From NCBI RefSeq assembly GCF_051466335.1, contig NZ_CP195793.1, positions 1,922,001 to 1,986,000 on the forward strand: a DNA stretch of 64,000 nucleotides. The letters are read 5' to 3'. Made by a program: the position numbers and the translations under genes. Positions 19,248 through 29,087 of the stretch are shown piece by piece. The notes under the pieces were generated by a model, which saw only the letters and a list, made by a program, of their open reading frames with translations, was not told the DNA's origin and searched no databases. The DNA is from Planctomicrobium sp051466335. GTDB taxonomy: Bacteria; Planctomycetota; Planctomycetia; Planctomycetales; Planctomycetaceae. Position 1 is the first letter of the stretch. Each line of letters starts with the position of its first letter.

Positions 19248-19276
19248 ATAATAGAAGCGAGTATTTAGTGAGTCAA
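19248..19276 (-). promoter_or_regulatory. Probable housekeeping promoter of csrA
   Basis: On the minus strand TTGACT (19271-19276) and TATTAT (19248-19253) are separated by exactly 17 bases, a near-consensus primary sigma factor promoter. It lies about 110 bases upstream of the csrA ATG. A symmetrical TCGGCAA/TTGCCGA element lies just before it at 19283-19302. Confidence 0.6.
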
Positions 19277-19313
19277 CGAGGGAATCGGCAAGATTTGCCG
19301 AATTGTTAAATGG

Positions 19314-19357
19314 GAGACAGACTTAGAGCAAAATGGATTTTTCTCCAAGTCTGTCTC
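19314..19357 (-). terminator. Hairpin terminator after lysS
   Basis: The arms 19314-19328 and 19343-19357 pair over 15 bases with a single G-T wobble. It lies 10 bases after the lysS stop on the minus strand. The T-run after the stem is weak, but the stem is long and well placed. Confidence 0.6.
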
Positions 19358-19367
19358 TGAAATCCGG

Positions 19368-20942
19368 CTATTCCTTCTCGGTCTTCTTATCTCCCTTGGT
19401 AGCAATGGTTTCCGGGCGAAGGAGAGGGAAGTAAATGACGTCGCCGATTTTGCGGCTGTCCGTCAAAAGCATCACCAATCGGTCGATTCCGATTCCTAAT
19501 CCACCGGCTGGCGGCATCCCGACTTTCAGTGCGGAGACGAAATCGCGATCCATTTTTGCCATGGAATCTTCTTCGGAGAGACCGCTCAATTGAGTCATGA
19601 AGAGGTCTTCCTGAAGTTTGGGGTCGTTCAATTCGGTGTAGGCATTCGCCAACTCCATTCCATGAACGAATAACTCAAACCGCTCTGCAATCTCGGCGTT
19701 TCCTTGCTTTCGCTTTGTCAAAGGACAAAGTGAAGCAGGGTAGTCGATCACGAAAACCGGTCCGACCAAAGCATCTTCCACACAGGCTTCGAAGACTTCA
19801 CTGATGATGACGTCAGGATGTGCCTGACCGGCATCCATCAGTTTGATGAAGTCCCCTTTGATTTTGCCAGTCTTGGCGAGTTCGCGAGCCTTGGCTGCAA
19901 CTGCAGGGGCATCATGCATCTCGCAACCAGCATTCTCCTTGAAAAGATCGCCGTACTTGCGACGTGGCCAAGGGGACGTGAAGTCGATCTGGAGTTCTCC
20001 CCACGGGAGGACCAGACGTTCTGGCTCCTCGTAATTTTCTTCTGAGATTCCACTGAGGATCGCCTTTTCTCGAAGAACCAGGCGGGCGGCATCGGTAATG
20101 ATGGCTTCTGAGACATCCATCATCGTTTCGTAATTGCCGTATGCCTGGTACAGCTCGATCATGGTGAATTCCGGGTTGTGAGTCGCATCGACCCCCTCGT
20201 TCCGGAAAACTCGTCCAATCTCGTAGACCCGTTCGATTCCACCGACCATCAGTCGCTTCAGGTGCAGTTCCAGCGCAATTCGCAGAAAGAGAGGGATGTC
20301 CAATGCGTTGTGGTGCGTTGTAAACGGCCGTGCGGCCGCTCCCCCTGCGATGGCGTGCAGAACCGGAGTTTCGACCTCAACGAAGTTTCGCTTCGCCAGA
20401 GTTGTTCGAATGGAGTTCAAAATCTTACTGCGAAGTAATAGCTTGTCCCGAACTCCGTCCGTGTAGATCAGGTCGAGTTCGCGGTGTCGCAACAGGGTTT
20501 CAACGTCGGTGAGCCCGTGGTGCTTTTCAGGTGGCTGAGTCAACGACTTACAAAGGATCGTGAGTTCCGAAACTGCGACGGAGACTTCGCCCGTGTCGGT
20601 ACGCTTGAGAGAACCATCGATACCGATGAGGTCTCCCAGGTCGAGTTGACTCATCAACTCCCATTGTGCTTCGGTAAGATCCCCACGTGAGAACAGCAAC
20701 TGGATCTTGCCCGAGGAATCTTCGATGTCCAGGAATCGCAACTTGCCAGCCTTACGGCGAAGCATGATTCGTCCTGCGACTCGAGTCGATTCTCCAAGAA
20801 CTCCGTTCTCGGAAGGTGCCCGCGAGCGCGCTGTTCGAATGGGGACATGATTCTCGAACAGCTGACCAAACGGGTCGTGTCCGAGTTCTACAATCTTCTC
20901 TAACTTGTCGATACGAGCTTGTTCGAAACGATCGGGCTTCAT
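19368..20942 (-). CDS. lysS: Lysyl-tRNA synthetase, class II
   Basis: LysS charges tRNA-Lys with lysine. The protein has 524 residues, normal for class II LysRS. The N-terminal OB-fold anticodon-binding domain (about 50-150) contains VAGRIMLRRKAGKLRFLDIE. The catalytic domain carries motif 2 (RVFRNEGVDATHNPEFTMIE) and motif 3 (GLGIGIDRLVMLLTDS), and the family-typical PFTTHHNALD and LFLRIALELHLKRL stretches. It starts at the ATG at 20942 and ends in a charged tail. A hairpin terminator follows. The M16-like gene ends 58 bases upstream on the same strand and may be co-transcribed. Confidence 0.97.
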   Translation of the reverse strand: MKPDRFEQARIDKLEKIVELGHDPFGQLFENHVPIRTARSRAPSENGVLGESTRVAGRIMLRRKAGKLRFLDIEDSSGKIQLLFSRGDLTEAQWELMSQLDLGDLIGIDGSLKRTDTGEVSVAVSELTILCKSLTQPPEKHHGLTDVETLLRHRELDLIYTDGVRDKLLLRSKILNSIRTTLAKRNFVEVETPVLHAIAGGAAARPFTTHHNALDIPLFLRIALELHLKRLMVGGIERVYEIGRVFRNEGVDATHNPEFTMIELYQAYGNYETMMDVSEAIITDAARLVLREKAILSGISEENYEEPERLVLPWGELQIDFTSPWPRRKYGDLFKENAGCEMHDAPAVAAKARELAKTGKIKGDFIKLMDAGQAHPDVIISEVFEACVEDALVGPVFVIDYPASLCPLTKRKQGNAEIAERFELFVHGMELANAYTELNDPKLQEDLFMTQLSGLSEEDSMAKMDRDFVSALKVGMPPAGGLGIGIDRLVMLLTDSRKIGDVIYFPLLRPETIATKGDKKTEKE

Positions 20943-21000
20943 AATGAAAACAAATCAATAAAAAGGTTCGGAGTGAGGACGAAGGGGGTGCCTTTCGACA

Positions 21001-22242
21001 TCACGATCCGGGGAAATTCAATGGCTTCTCACCGATCGTCAGAAAGGTGAAATCCCGTGCGGGATATCGACACGCGAAGTCGAGAATTTGTTCGACGGTG
21101 AGTCCGTCGACAGCATTGTGAACATCTTCCAGTGTGTTGACTCTCTTCAAATGGAACCAGTCCCGCGCAATGGCGCTTGCCCGTGCACTCGTCGATTCCT
21201 GCTGCATGATCATCGCGCTTTTTGCCCGAGCCTTGCAGCGAGTCAGTTCAGCTTCATCAATCCCCTCTGGAAGTCGAAGGAGTTCTCCCAGCATGACATC
21301 GAGCGTCTCCTGAGCTCGCTCGGTCGTTGTTCCAGCGTAGGCTAAAACACGGCCTTCTGTCAGCAATGTGCTGAGTGTCGCGTAAACGGAATAGCAGAGC
21401 CCTCGTTTTTCCCGCACTTCGGTAAACAGCCGTGAGCTGCTCCCGCCGCTGAGGATTCCGACTGCAGCCCACGCTGCATAGTAATCCGGGTCGCCGTAAG
21501 GCACGGCCTGATAGGCTAATGCGATGTGTGTTTGTGCAGATTCGTGTGGGATGTGGAGGTTTTTGTGTGATCCGGAAGTTCGTATGATGCTTTGTTCCGG
21601 TTTGGCCTCCCAGTCTCCGAACGCTCTCTCAATGGCATCGCGAACTTCGAGAGCATCGACGTTGCCTGCCACTCCGATCAGCGTACCGTTAGGTCGAACG
21701 GAGGTCTGATAGAAGTCTTGAACGCCGCTCAGTGTGATCTGTTCGAGTTCCTCCAGCGAACCGTCATTTGGACGATTCCAAGGGGAGTCGTAGCAGTGTT
21801 TTCGGAGTTCGACGAGTGCCCGTCGCTGCGGTTCGTCTTCTTCGGCAAGCAGGCTTTGCTCAATTCCACTCATCACTGCAGGGAACTGGGATTCCGGCAG
21901 AAGGGGGCGGCGGATGATATCTGCATAAAGCGGGATTACCGGAAGCAGATTGACTGCCAAGGTCGCTCCCGAGAAGGAAACAAAGTTCCAACCGACGTTC
22001 TCATTTCGTTGCACCCCGAGATTGTCGAGTGCACTGGACATCTGGCGGCTATCACGGGTGCCGGATCCGCGTGTCATCATGTCGCATAAAGCGGCCGCAG
22101 TCCCATTTTTGCCCGCTGGTTCGTAGATGGCTCCTGAGGGGACCATCATCGAAAACGACGCGGACTGGACGTGCCGCATTTCCTCGACCAAGAGGGTGAG
22201 GCCGTTTGGGAATTCAAAAATCTGGATGGACTGCGAGTTCAT
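21001..22242 (-). CDS. M16-fold peptidase-like protein lacking the HxxEH zinc motif
   Basis: This 413-residue protein has the two-half M16 (pitrilysin/processing peptidase) layout. The conserved R/Y region of the C-terminal half is clear: LFTEVREKRGLCYSVYA, preceded by GGSSSRLF. The zinc-binding HxxEH of the N-terminal half is replaced: GTAAALCDMM stands where active members have GxAHxLEHM, so both His residues and the Glu are lost. It is therefore likely a non-catalytic partner subunit, as in heterodimeric M16B enzymes. No catalytic partner gene is adjacent. The ATG at 22242 starts at the fold boundary; the open frame extends further upstream without family similarity. It lies upstream of lysS. 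Confidence 0.85.
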   Translation of the reverse strand: MNSQSIQIFEFPNGLTLLVEEMRHVQSASFSMMVPSGAIYEPAGKNGTAAALCDMMTRGSGTRDSRQMSSALDNLGVQRNENVGWNFVSFSGATLAVNLLPVIPLYADIIRRPLLPESQFPAVMSGIEQSLLAEEDEPQRRALVELRKHCYDSPWNRPNDGSLEELEQITLSGVQDFYQTSVRPNGTLIGVAGNVDALEVRDAIERAFGDWEAKPEQSIIRTSGSHKNLHIPHESAQTHIALAYQAVPYGDPDYYAAWAAVGILSGGSSSRLFTEVREKRGLCYSVYATLSTLLTEGRVLAYAGTTTERAQETLDVMLGELLRLPEGIDEAELTRCKARAKSAMIMQQESTSARASAIARDWFHLKRVNTLEDVHNAVDGLTVEQILDFACRYPARDFTFLTIGEKPLNFPGS

Positions 22243-22536
22243 GAGCTTCCGAGCGTGCCGATGCGTGGGAAAGCATGAGATTCTAGAGCAGTCAGGGTGT
22301 CTCCGGAAGTGGAACGGCCGGACTCTCAGCGTCGTAGGGACTTTTGCATGATGGCAGTTTGATGTGTTAGTCGGTCTTGAGACTCGATTTTCGACGATTT
22401 TGCCGGTTGAAGTGACATTTTTCTGAGTCCGCAATCGCGTTTCGGGCGGGATCGCGAACTCAGAATGCAACGTTATCGTGGGGTGAATTAGTTGAGGCAG
22501 AGAATGCCGAGTGCCGGCGAGTGTTGTGAATCGGCA

Positions 22537-23649
22537 CTATTTGGGTAGGCCCAGGCAAACTCGGAATCCATCGCGAGAATCAGAGTAGGTCGGGGAATGG
22601 ATGCCGAGGCGAACGGCGATACGAGCGTTTCCTGGGACATCATAATAATTGCCACCGCGGCAGACGGGGTGAGAAACGCTTTTCGTGGCAGCGTCTTCGT
22701 AGTGAACTTCTTCGTGTCCACCGGTGGGGTCGAAGTGATCGATGACGAATTCCCAGACTCCTCCGCACATGTCTGCCAGTCCGAACCCGTTCCGGCCCCG
22801 CGCCCCGTAGTGATCGACAGGGGAGACCATCGCGTAACCATCCTGCCAAGGGAGCTTGGCTCCGGGCCAGGCATAATCCTTTCCGGGAAGGAGATCGAGA
22901 CCGGAAATGTTCAGCCGACCTTTTGCATCATCCAGATTGCTTCCCCACCAATAGTAATGGCTTTCCTTGCTGCCTCCTCGGCAGGCGTACTCCCATTCTG
23001 CTTCCGTTGGAAGTCGATAAACGAGACCTTCAGGGAGGCGCCCGTTCGCTTTTTCTGTTTCCGTGAGCCACTTGCAGAATGCGTTCATGTCGTTGTAGCT
23101 GACACAGACAACCGGGAAGCTGTCGAGTTGCGGGGTTGCATAATTCGGATCGCGCCAACTCTTGTCATTGCGAACGATCCACGGATTTGGAAGGCTTCCC
23201 GAATGGGTAATGTTTGGTTTCCAGTCCTGATCGAAGACATTGGTCACTCCTTCAGGCTGTTCTGCGTCACTGACATAGTTTGTCGCTTCCACGAATGTTC
23301 GGAACTGCCCGACGGTCACTGCGGTTCTGCCCATCCAGAAACCATCCTTGACCTGCATCGGACGCGGAGAACCTTCGTAGTTTTCTCGTACCCCGTTTCC
23401 GGATGAGAACAGCGCTCCCCCATCTTGACTGACTGCCCAGATTTTTTCCTCGTCGGTACTCCCCATCAGGAAGTGACCGGGCGGAATGTAAACGACTTCC
23501 AGCGGCACGTCGGCTGCGAGTTGGGCTACCTTTGTCTGCTCTTGCGGTGGGGCTTCAGCGACAAGCGTTGTGGAAAAAAGCGGACCGAACAATGCGGTAA
23601 AGGCAGTTGCGACGGTGAGTGAAATCATTCCCGGAAGTAGTCGGTTCAT
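22537..23649 (-). CDS. Secreted SUMF1/FGE-like domain protein
   Basis: This 370-residue protein has a signal peptide (to about residue 32, ending LVAEA). A formylglycine-generating-enzyme/sulfatase-modifying-factor domain covers about 50-368. Visible motifs are YIPPGHFLMGS, FWMGRTAVTVGQFRTFVEA, YRLPTEAEWEYACRGG, NGFGLADMCGGVWEFVID and CRGGNYYD, ending SRDGFRVCL. The paired copper-binding Cys residues of true FGE are not present in the C-terminal segment, so it is probably not an active sulfatase activator; such domains are often used as binding modules in Planctomycetes. It stands alone. A GTGCCG/CGGCAC stem lies just after the stop. Confidence 0.9.
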   Translation of the reverse strand: MNRLLPGMISLTVATAFTALFGPLFSTTLVAEAPPQEQTKVAQLAADVPLEVVYIPPGHFLMGSTDEEKIWAVSQDGGALFSSGNGVRENYEGSPRPMQVKDGFWMGRTAVTVGQFRTFVEATNYVSDAEQPEGVTNVFDQDWKPNITHSGSLPNPWIVRNDKSWRDPNYATPQLDSFPVVCVSYNDMNAFCKWLTETEKANGRLPEGLVYRLPTEAEWEYACRGGSKESHYYWWGSNLDDAKGRLNISGLDLLPGKDYAWPGAKLPWQDGYAMVSPVDHYGARGRNGFGLADMCGGVWEFVIDHFDPTGGHEEVHYEDAATKSVSHPVCRGGNYYDVPGNARIAVRLGIHSPTYSDSRDGFRVCLGLPK

Positions 23650-23869
23650 GGCAACTCGCTGGAAGTTTCTTAGGGTGGATTTGTCGGTCCGGAGAGTTCA
23701 GCTTCAAAAACCGTAGGAGATTTAACGAGAAATCTCAAGAGCGGCACAGTCAAACTCGGTGAAGCGGTTTGCGAAATCGGCGCATAAGAAAAGCACTGTC
23801 ACCGGGGTTGCCGATGTCAGTGCTTCCTACATGCCTGAGGGAAATCCCGAACGGGCGGGATTGACGAGA

Positions 23870-24304
23870 TTACTTCTTAATCGCGACGTCAAATTTGACT
23901 TTGGAATCGTCCCCAATGAGGACCTCAAGGCCGCTGGAGTCAGCAGACTGATACTTCTGCGGAATCTTGATCTTGCTTGGTTTTATATTTCCAGCATCGG
24001 CTGCGCTCATCGCGACAATCGCGTCCGGTAGGACCTTGACGAGATACTTCTCGCCCGCCTTGGCGTTTTTGAAGTTCAGCACGTAAGTTCCGTCGCTGTT
24101 CAAGTTCGTGTATGCAGATTCCCCTGAAGTTGCCGAGACAAAGTGGATACTACCTTGTTCCAGTGGAGAGTCATTGAACGTGACCGCCCCATGGATCTCC
24201 AGGTCTTTGCGCCCATCCGATTTCCCGCAGCCTGACGTTGCCAGTGCGACTGGAATTATCAAAAAGGCGAAAGTTGAAAACTGATGCAAGAATCGCTGCA
24301 GCAT
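23870..24304 (-). CDS. Small lipoprotein with a carboxypeptidase-regulatory-like fold
   Basis: This 144-residue protein has a lipoprotein signal ending LATSGCGK, with the lipid-modified Cys at about residue 26. The rest resembles the small Ig-like domains common beside planctomycete DUF1559 genes (IHGAVTFNDSPLEQGSIHFV, SDGTYVLNF, GEKYLVKVLP). The 'G.v..dG.pl..g.i.f' pattern is typical of that group. It lies 121 bases downstream of the DUF1559 gene on the same strand, the same arrangement as 29088-30749. Function unknown, probably periplasmic or outer-membrane. Confidence 0.8.
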   Translation of the reverse strand: MLQRFLHQFSTFAFLIIPVALATSGCGKSDGRKDLEIHGAVTFNDSPLEQGSIHFVSATSGESAYTNLNSDGTYVLNFKNAKAGEKYLVKVLPDAIVAMSAADAGNIKPSKIKIPQKYQSADSSGLEVLIGDDSKVKFDVAIKK

Positions 24305-24425
24305 GATGTCGTCTCAGTTGGATAACGAGTGAGTTCAAGGATGATTCAGTGAATCAGAATGTTCCGAGTGAACGTTGGCAGTACGCCATCGTTCAGTGTC
24401 GACTGTGTTGGAAGTCCTGACCTGA

Positions 24426-25457
<1,032 letters not shown>

Positions 25458-25991
25458 CGGCACTCTCCTTGTAGCAATAGAGGATCTGAAAAAGGATCTG
25501 AAAAAGGATCTGAAAAAGGATCTGAAGATGTTCAAAAGCAAAAAGGCGGCGATTTCCCTAAATGAAATCAAGAAGTTTTGCGGCTTTTTAGACACTGTCG
25601 CCAGAAAGCTTCCTGTGCGAATCAATTAGGAGATGAACCGAACTCTATATTGTTTACAATCAGTTCAATGTTAGTCGATGTTTAGGACAAATCAATAATG
25701 ATTGTTGACAATTTGTGCGTCTGTGTGGCAGATCAGCAAACGGGATGTTCATTCTGCATTGCCGCAGTGAGTCCGGAGTGACTCCTGTTTTTGCTGAGTG
25801 GCGTAGCTGCAACTTACTGTCGCAACTCGCCGTGTCAGAGACAGTCCAGATCGTCCCCGTGAGAACGTGATTTCCTGCGATTTCTCGATGTGCAAATCTC
25901 TGAAAAACGTCCGTACTCAAGCGGTTAACGAGTGCTAAGCTGGAGAGAGTTGGAAGACTTTGAAGTGCTCTGGTTTGGTGAGGGGCGGGAC
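25458..25991. other. Divergent upstream region between the DUF1559 and kinase genes
   Basis: No gene is seen in this stretch of about 530 bases. It holds the leader of the leftward DUF1559 gene with the 12-base tandem repeat, and the promoter region of the rightward kinase. The AT-rich part (25645-25720) is the likeliest place for promoters. Confidence 0.5.
25481..25528. repeat. Four tandem copies of a 12-base unit in a 5' leader
   Basis: The unit AGGATCTGAAAA is repeated at 25481, 25493, 25505 and 25517; the last copy ends AGA instead of AAA. It lies 24 bases upstream of the DUF1559 start, just outside its ribosome-binding site. The unit length is a multiple of three, and the frame through the repeat is open, but the gene's start lies after it. 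Confidence 0.9.
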
Positions 25992-28289
25992 GTGGACAAC
26001 AACGATTCTCTGTACTCTGCAACGTACGTCTCGAACTCCGGACCCTATGTCAAAGAGCAGAAGGACGTAGCACTTGCATCGACATTGCTCCGCATGGGGT
26101 TGCTGACAGAACGACAGCTTTCAGGAGTCCTGTCGAATTGGACGCTTCACGGGAACCTCTCACTTGCCGAGCATATCCTCGACGAGGAAGTGTTGGACGG
26201 GGACGTGCTGAAGCGCGCGGAGGTGGAAGCAGAGCGACGCTTGGCGACTGTCGCTGGCGATCTTACGGCTTCACAGACCGGGAACAGTCGTACCGGAAGC
26301 GTTGTCATACGAACTCTTGAAGTGCTGGATACTTCAGGCACAATTTCCAAGCTTCTTGGGATTCATGCTTCTGCAGGGGTTGCGGCGGAAGAGGGGCGCG
26401 AACTTCGTGAGACGGTCGGTCGCTACAAGTTGCTTCGAAAATTAGGGCAGGGAGGATTAGGGCGGGTCTGGCTCGGTTATGACGAGATTCTGAGGCGTCA
26501 TGTCGCCCTCAAGGAGATCGCGCAAAGTGCTGACCCACAAGCGTTGGAGCGATTTCGACGGGAAGCTGAGATCACCGGTCGACTCGAGCATCCGGGGATC
26601 GTCCCGGTCTATGGACTGGGTGAAGACCTTGAGACCGGCGATTTCTTTTATGCCATGAGGTTTCTTGGCAAGCAGACGTTGCATGACGCCATTCTCGAAT
26701 ATCACGAACGCCGTTCCGATGGGACGGATCATCCGCTGATTGTGCGGCAACTCCTGACAGCGTTTGTCAGTGTCTGTCAGGCAATCGGACATGCCCATTC
26801 CAGAAAAGTCGTCCACCGGGATCTCAAGCCCGAGAATGTGGCGATCGACAGTTTCGGTCAGGTGATCGTCATTGATTGGGGGCTGGCAAAGGTCCTTGAT
26901 GAGACGAACGGCGGGGATTTGATTGTCGAATGCAACGACTTCGACGCGGAGGTCAGCGCTCCAAACACCATTGAAGGTCAAGTCATGGGGACTCCGCTGT
27001 ACATGTCTCCGGAACAGGCAGGTGGACGTCTCGATGAGTTGAATGAAAAGACCGACATCTATGGTCTGGGCGCAATTCTGTTTGCGATTCTGACAGGTGC
27101 CCCGCCCCATGAACTCACGCGATCACACGCGTCGCTAGCGGGAGGGACGCAGCGAGACCTGTTGACTGCAATCGCAGCCGACCCGACTCCTTCCGTTCGG
27201 GCATTGAATCCAGATATTGATCCTGCTTTGGCAGCGATCTGTGAAAAAGCACTCGCCCGGCGACAATACGCCCGATACGACACTGCGATGCAACTCTCTG
27301 AAGATGTGCAGCGTTGGATGGCAGGTGAGTCTGTGACCGCGCTCAAGGAGACGCTTCCACAGGAGCTCTGGCGATGGATTCAGAAGCATCGCCTGTTGTC
27401 GCAAGTGATTGGCGGTCTGCTCACAATGATGGTGGTTTCTCTCGTCGCACTTGGGATCTCATCGCGACTCAATATGCAGGCCAAGCGAGATTTTCTGTTT
27501 CAGGGGATGATTGGAAAAGAGCAGGAGCTGACGCGGGGAATTCAGGCAGTCATTTGGAGAGTCGCAAAAGACACACGTTTTATGGCGAGCGTCCCTCCGA
27601 TTGAATCAATCCTGAAAGGGAAGACTGGAGCCGCTGCAGGATTGGGATTCGAAGAGTCTCGCATGCAGCTGTGTCAAATTTTTGAGGGCTTGCTGCGGGC
27701 CAATGAAAATTATCTGTCGATTTCCTATTTTCAGGTTGGCGAAAATCCGGCAGGTCTGGGAACGGTCGAGCGGCAACTCAGCGGCTCACCTTATGTACGC
27801 ACTCTCTCTGCAAGCCTTTTGAAACCCTTCAACGACACGATCGCACTGGAAAAGATTTCCAAGCTTTATCCGGGGGAAATCTGGATTGATCTCGACGATC
27901 GCTTGGTTTCGAGTGGGGTTGTGCAGCTGCGAAGTTATCTGCCTGTTCACGACGAAACGACTGGTGTGCTCTTTGGGTTTCTGCGTGTGGTGACGGATCT
28001 CACAAAAGAGATTGAAAAGGTCGTCTCTGGGATTGAACTTCAGCGTGGACGGATTCTTGTCACTGATGCAGCGGGCAAGATTTGGTCTGAGACAACGAAT
28101 GCGACAACCCATTCGACGTTGGCTGGAACCAACATTAGTGAAACGTTTCCTGCCCTCGATTCTTTTTTCAGTGTGAAGGACCGACCCAGGTATCTAGATG
28201 AAGACGAAGGTCTCATTGCTTCGCGGCTGGACCTCATTCGACACAACTCGAACCTCGGGATTGGCCTGGTCTTGCTCCTCGACGACTAG
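25992..28289 (+). CDS. Membrane Ser/Thr protein kinase with C-terminal sensor domain
   Basis: The protein has about 765 residues. The GTG at 25992 is chosen for its GAGGGG site; an upstream GTG at 25932 lacks one. The kinase domain runs from about 144 to 445: Gly loop LGQGGLGRVWLG, VALKE (Lys173), VVHRDLKPENV (Asp277), IDWGLAKV in place of DFG (Asp295) and MGTPLYMSPEQA in the activation segment. One membrane segment follows (about 468-490), then an extracytoplasmic domain of about 270 residues with Cache/PAS-like stretches (RILVTDAAGKIWSE). It probably senses an external signal and phosphorylates cytosolic targets. It sits between the two DUF1559 cassettes. Confidence 0.92.
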   Translation: MDNNDSLYSATYVSNSGPYVKEQKDVALASTLLRMGLLTERQLSGVLSNWTLHGNLSLAEHILDEEVLDGDVLKRAEVEAERRLATVAGDLTASQTGNSRTGSVVIRTLEVLDTSGTISKLLGIHASAGVAAEEGRELRETVGRYKLLRKLGQGGLGRVWLGYDEILRRHVALKEIAQSADPQALERFRREAEITGRLEHPGIVPVYGLGEDLETGDFFYAMRFLGKQTLHDAILEYHERRSDGTDHPLIVRQLLTAFVSVCQAIGHAHSRKVVHRDLKPENVAIDSFGQVIVIDWGLAKVLDETNGGDLIVECNDFDAEVSAPNTIEGQVMGTPLYMSPEQAGGRLDELNEKTDIYGLGAILFAILTGAPPHELTRSHASLAGGTQRDLLTAIAADPTPSVRALNPDIDPALAAICEKALARRQYARYDTAMQLSEDVQRWMAGESVTALKETLPQELWRWIQKHRLLSQVIGGLLTMMVVSLVALGISSRLNMQAKRDFLFQGMIGKEQELTRGIQAVIWRVAKDTRFMASVPPIESILKGKTGAAAGLGFEESRMQLCQIFEGLLRANENYLSISYFQVGENPAGLGTVERQLSGSPYVRTLSASLLKPFNDTIALEKISKLYPGEIWIDLDDRLVSSGVVQLRSYLPVHDETTGVLFGFLRVVTDLTKEIEKVVSGIELQRGRILVTDAAGKIWSETTNATTHSTLAGTNISETFPALDSFFSVKDRPRYLDEDEGLIASRLDLIRHNSNLGIGLVLLLDD

Positions 28290-29087
28290 CGTGGACCGCG
28301 CCTGAGAGAGTGGCGTTCCGGCGGCGATCAGCTCGGCGTTTGGATGACTGTTTGCCTGCATTCGCAGCCACGCTCCCCGGAGTCTGGGGCTGATCCTAAC
28401 CGCCCCCATTCGGATCTTCGCGGTTTATTGGCCGTGCCCGATTTGCGCGCACGAAGTCGCAAGGTTTATCGCATCTACGCGACAACCAAAAAGTTTGGTC
28501 GTCATCGGACTGGGATTTCCTCGGTCTGACTGCTGCGCCCCGCGAGGTCGCTTTATTTGGAAGGCACAAGGTTCGTTCGATAGAACGAGAGGCTGTCCTT
28601 CCACATTGGGAAAAGGGAATGGACGAATCGTTCTGGTATGACATCACAGTACGCGGGCTGAGGTGGGGCCAATTCGGACGGTCCGATCACGTAATCATCT
28701 GAATCGCGAGGACTTATGATTAAGTCTGAATAAATGGATGTCTGTACCGTCGGGCTGTTAACCGAGAGTGATGAATTTTTGGTCGTCCCCTGCTAATTGT
28801 TTTGGCATTTCACCAAGCAGTAATGCGGAAGAGTCTTCCCAATTATCCTGTGATTCTAAACATAGTTTTCAATAGTGGGGTGCCCGCGGTGTTTGTATAG
28901 AAACCTGTAAGGGGCTTTCAGAAGACGGGTTAAGTCGCGACACGGCTGCGAGAACAGGGGCCTGAGAAGGTCAGAGCGTCTCAAACGGCATGGCGATTGC
29001 GAATCAATTGAGAAGTCATTGTCGTACTTCTGATATCGAATCGTTCTTGTTCGTCGAATTCTCTTCTTATCCTTCGGAGGGGCTCTC
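28290..29087. other. Long intergenic region with a dispersed repeat
   Basis: About 800 bases without a credible gene. A dispersed-repeat copy lies 20 bases after the kinase stop. Short open frames on both strands lack ribosome-binding sites. An AT-rich part (28700-28860) precedes the second DUF1559 gene and probably carries its promoter. Confidence 0.5.
28310..28330 (-). repeat. Dispersed short repeat, copy 2
   Basis: Bases 28310-28328 are identical to 661-679, in the same orientation. They begin 21 bases after the kinase stop codon. Confidence 0.6.

Noticed and set aside
22537..23649. Calling the SUMF1-domain protein an active formylglycine-generating enzyme
   Set aside because: The two copper-binding Cys residues of the active enzymes are absent and no sulfatase gene is nearby.
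25481..25528. Regular repeats resembling a tiny CRISPR array
   Set aside because: The 12-base units are directly adjacent with no spacers, and no cas genes are present.
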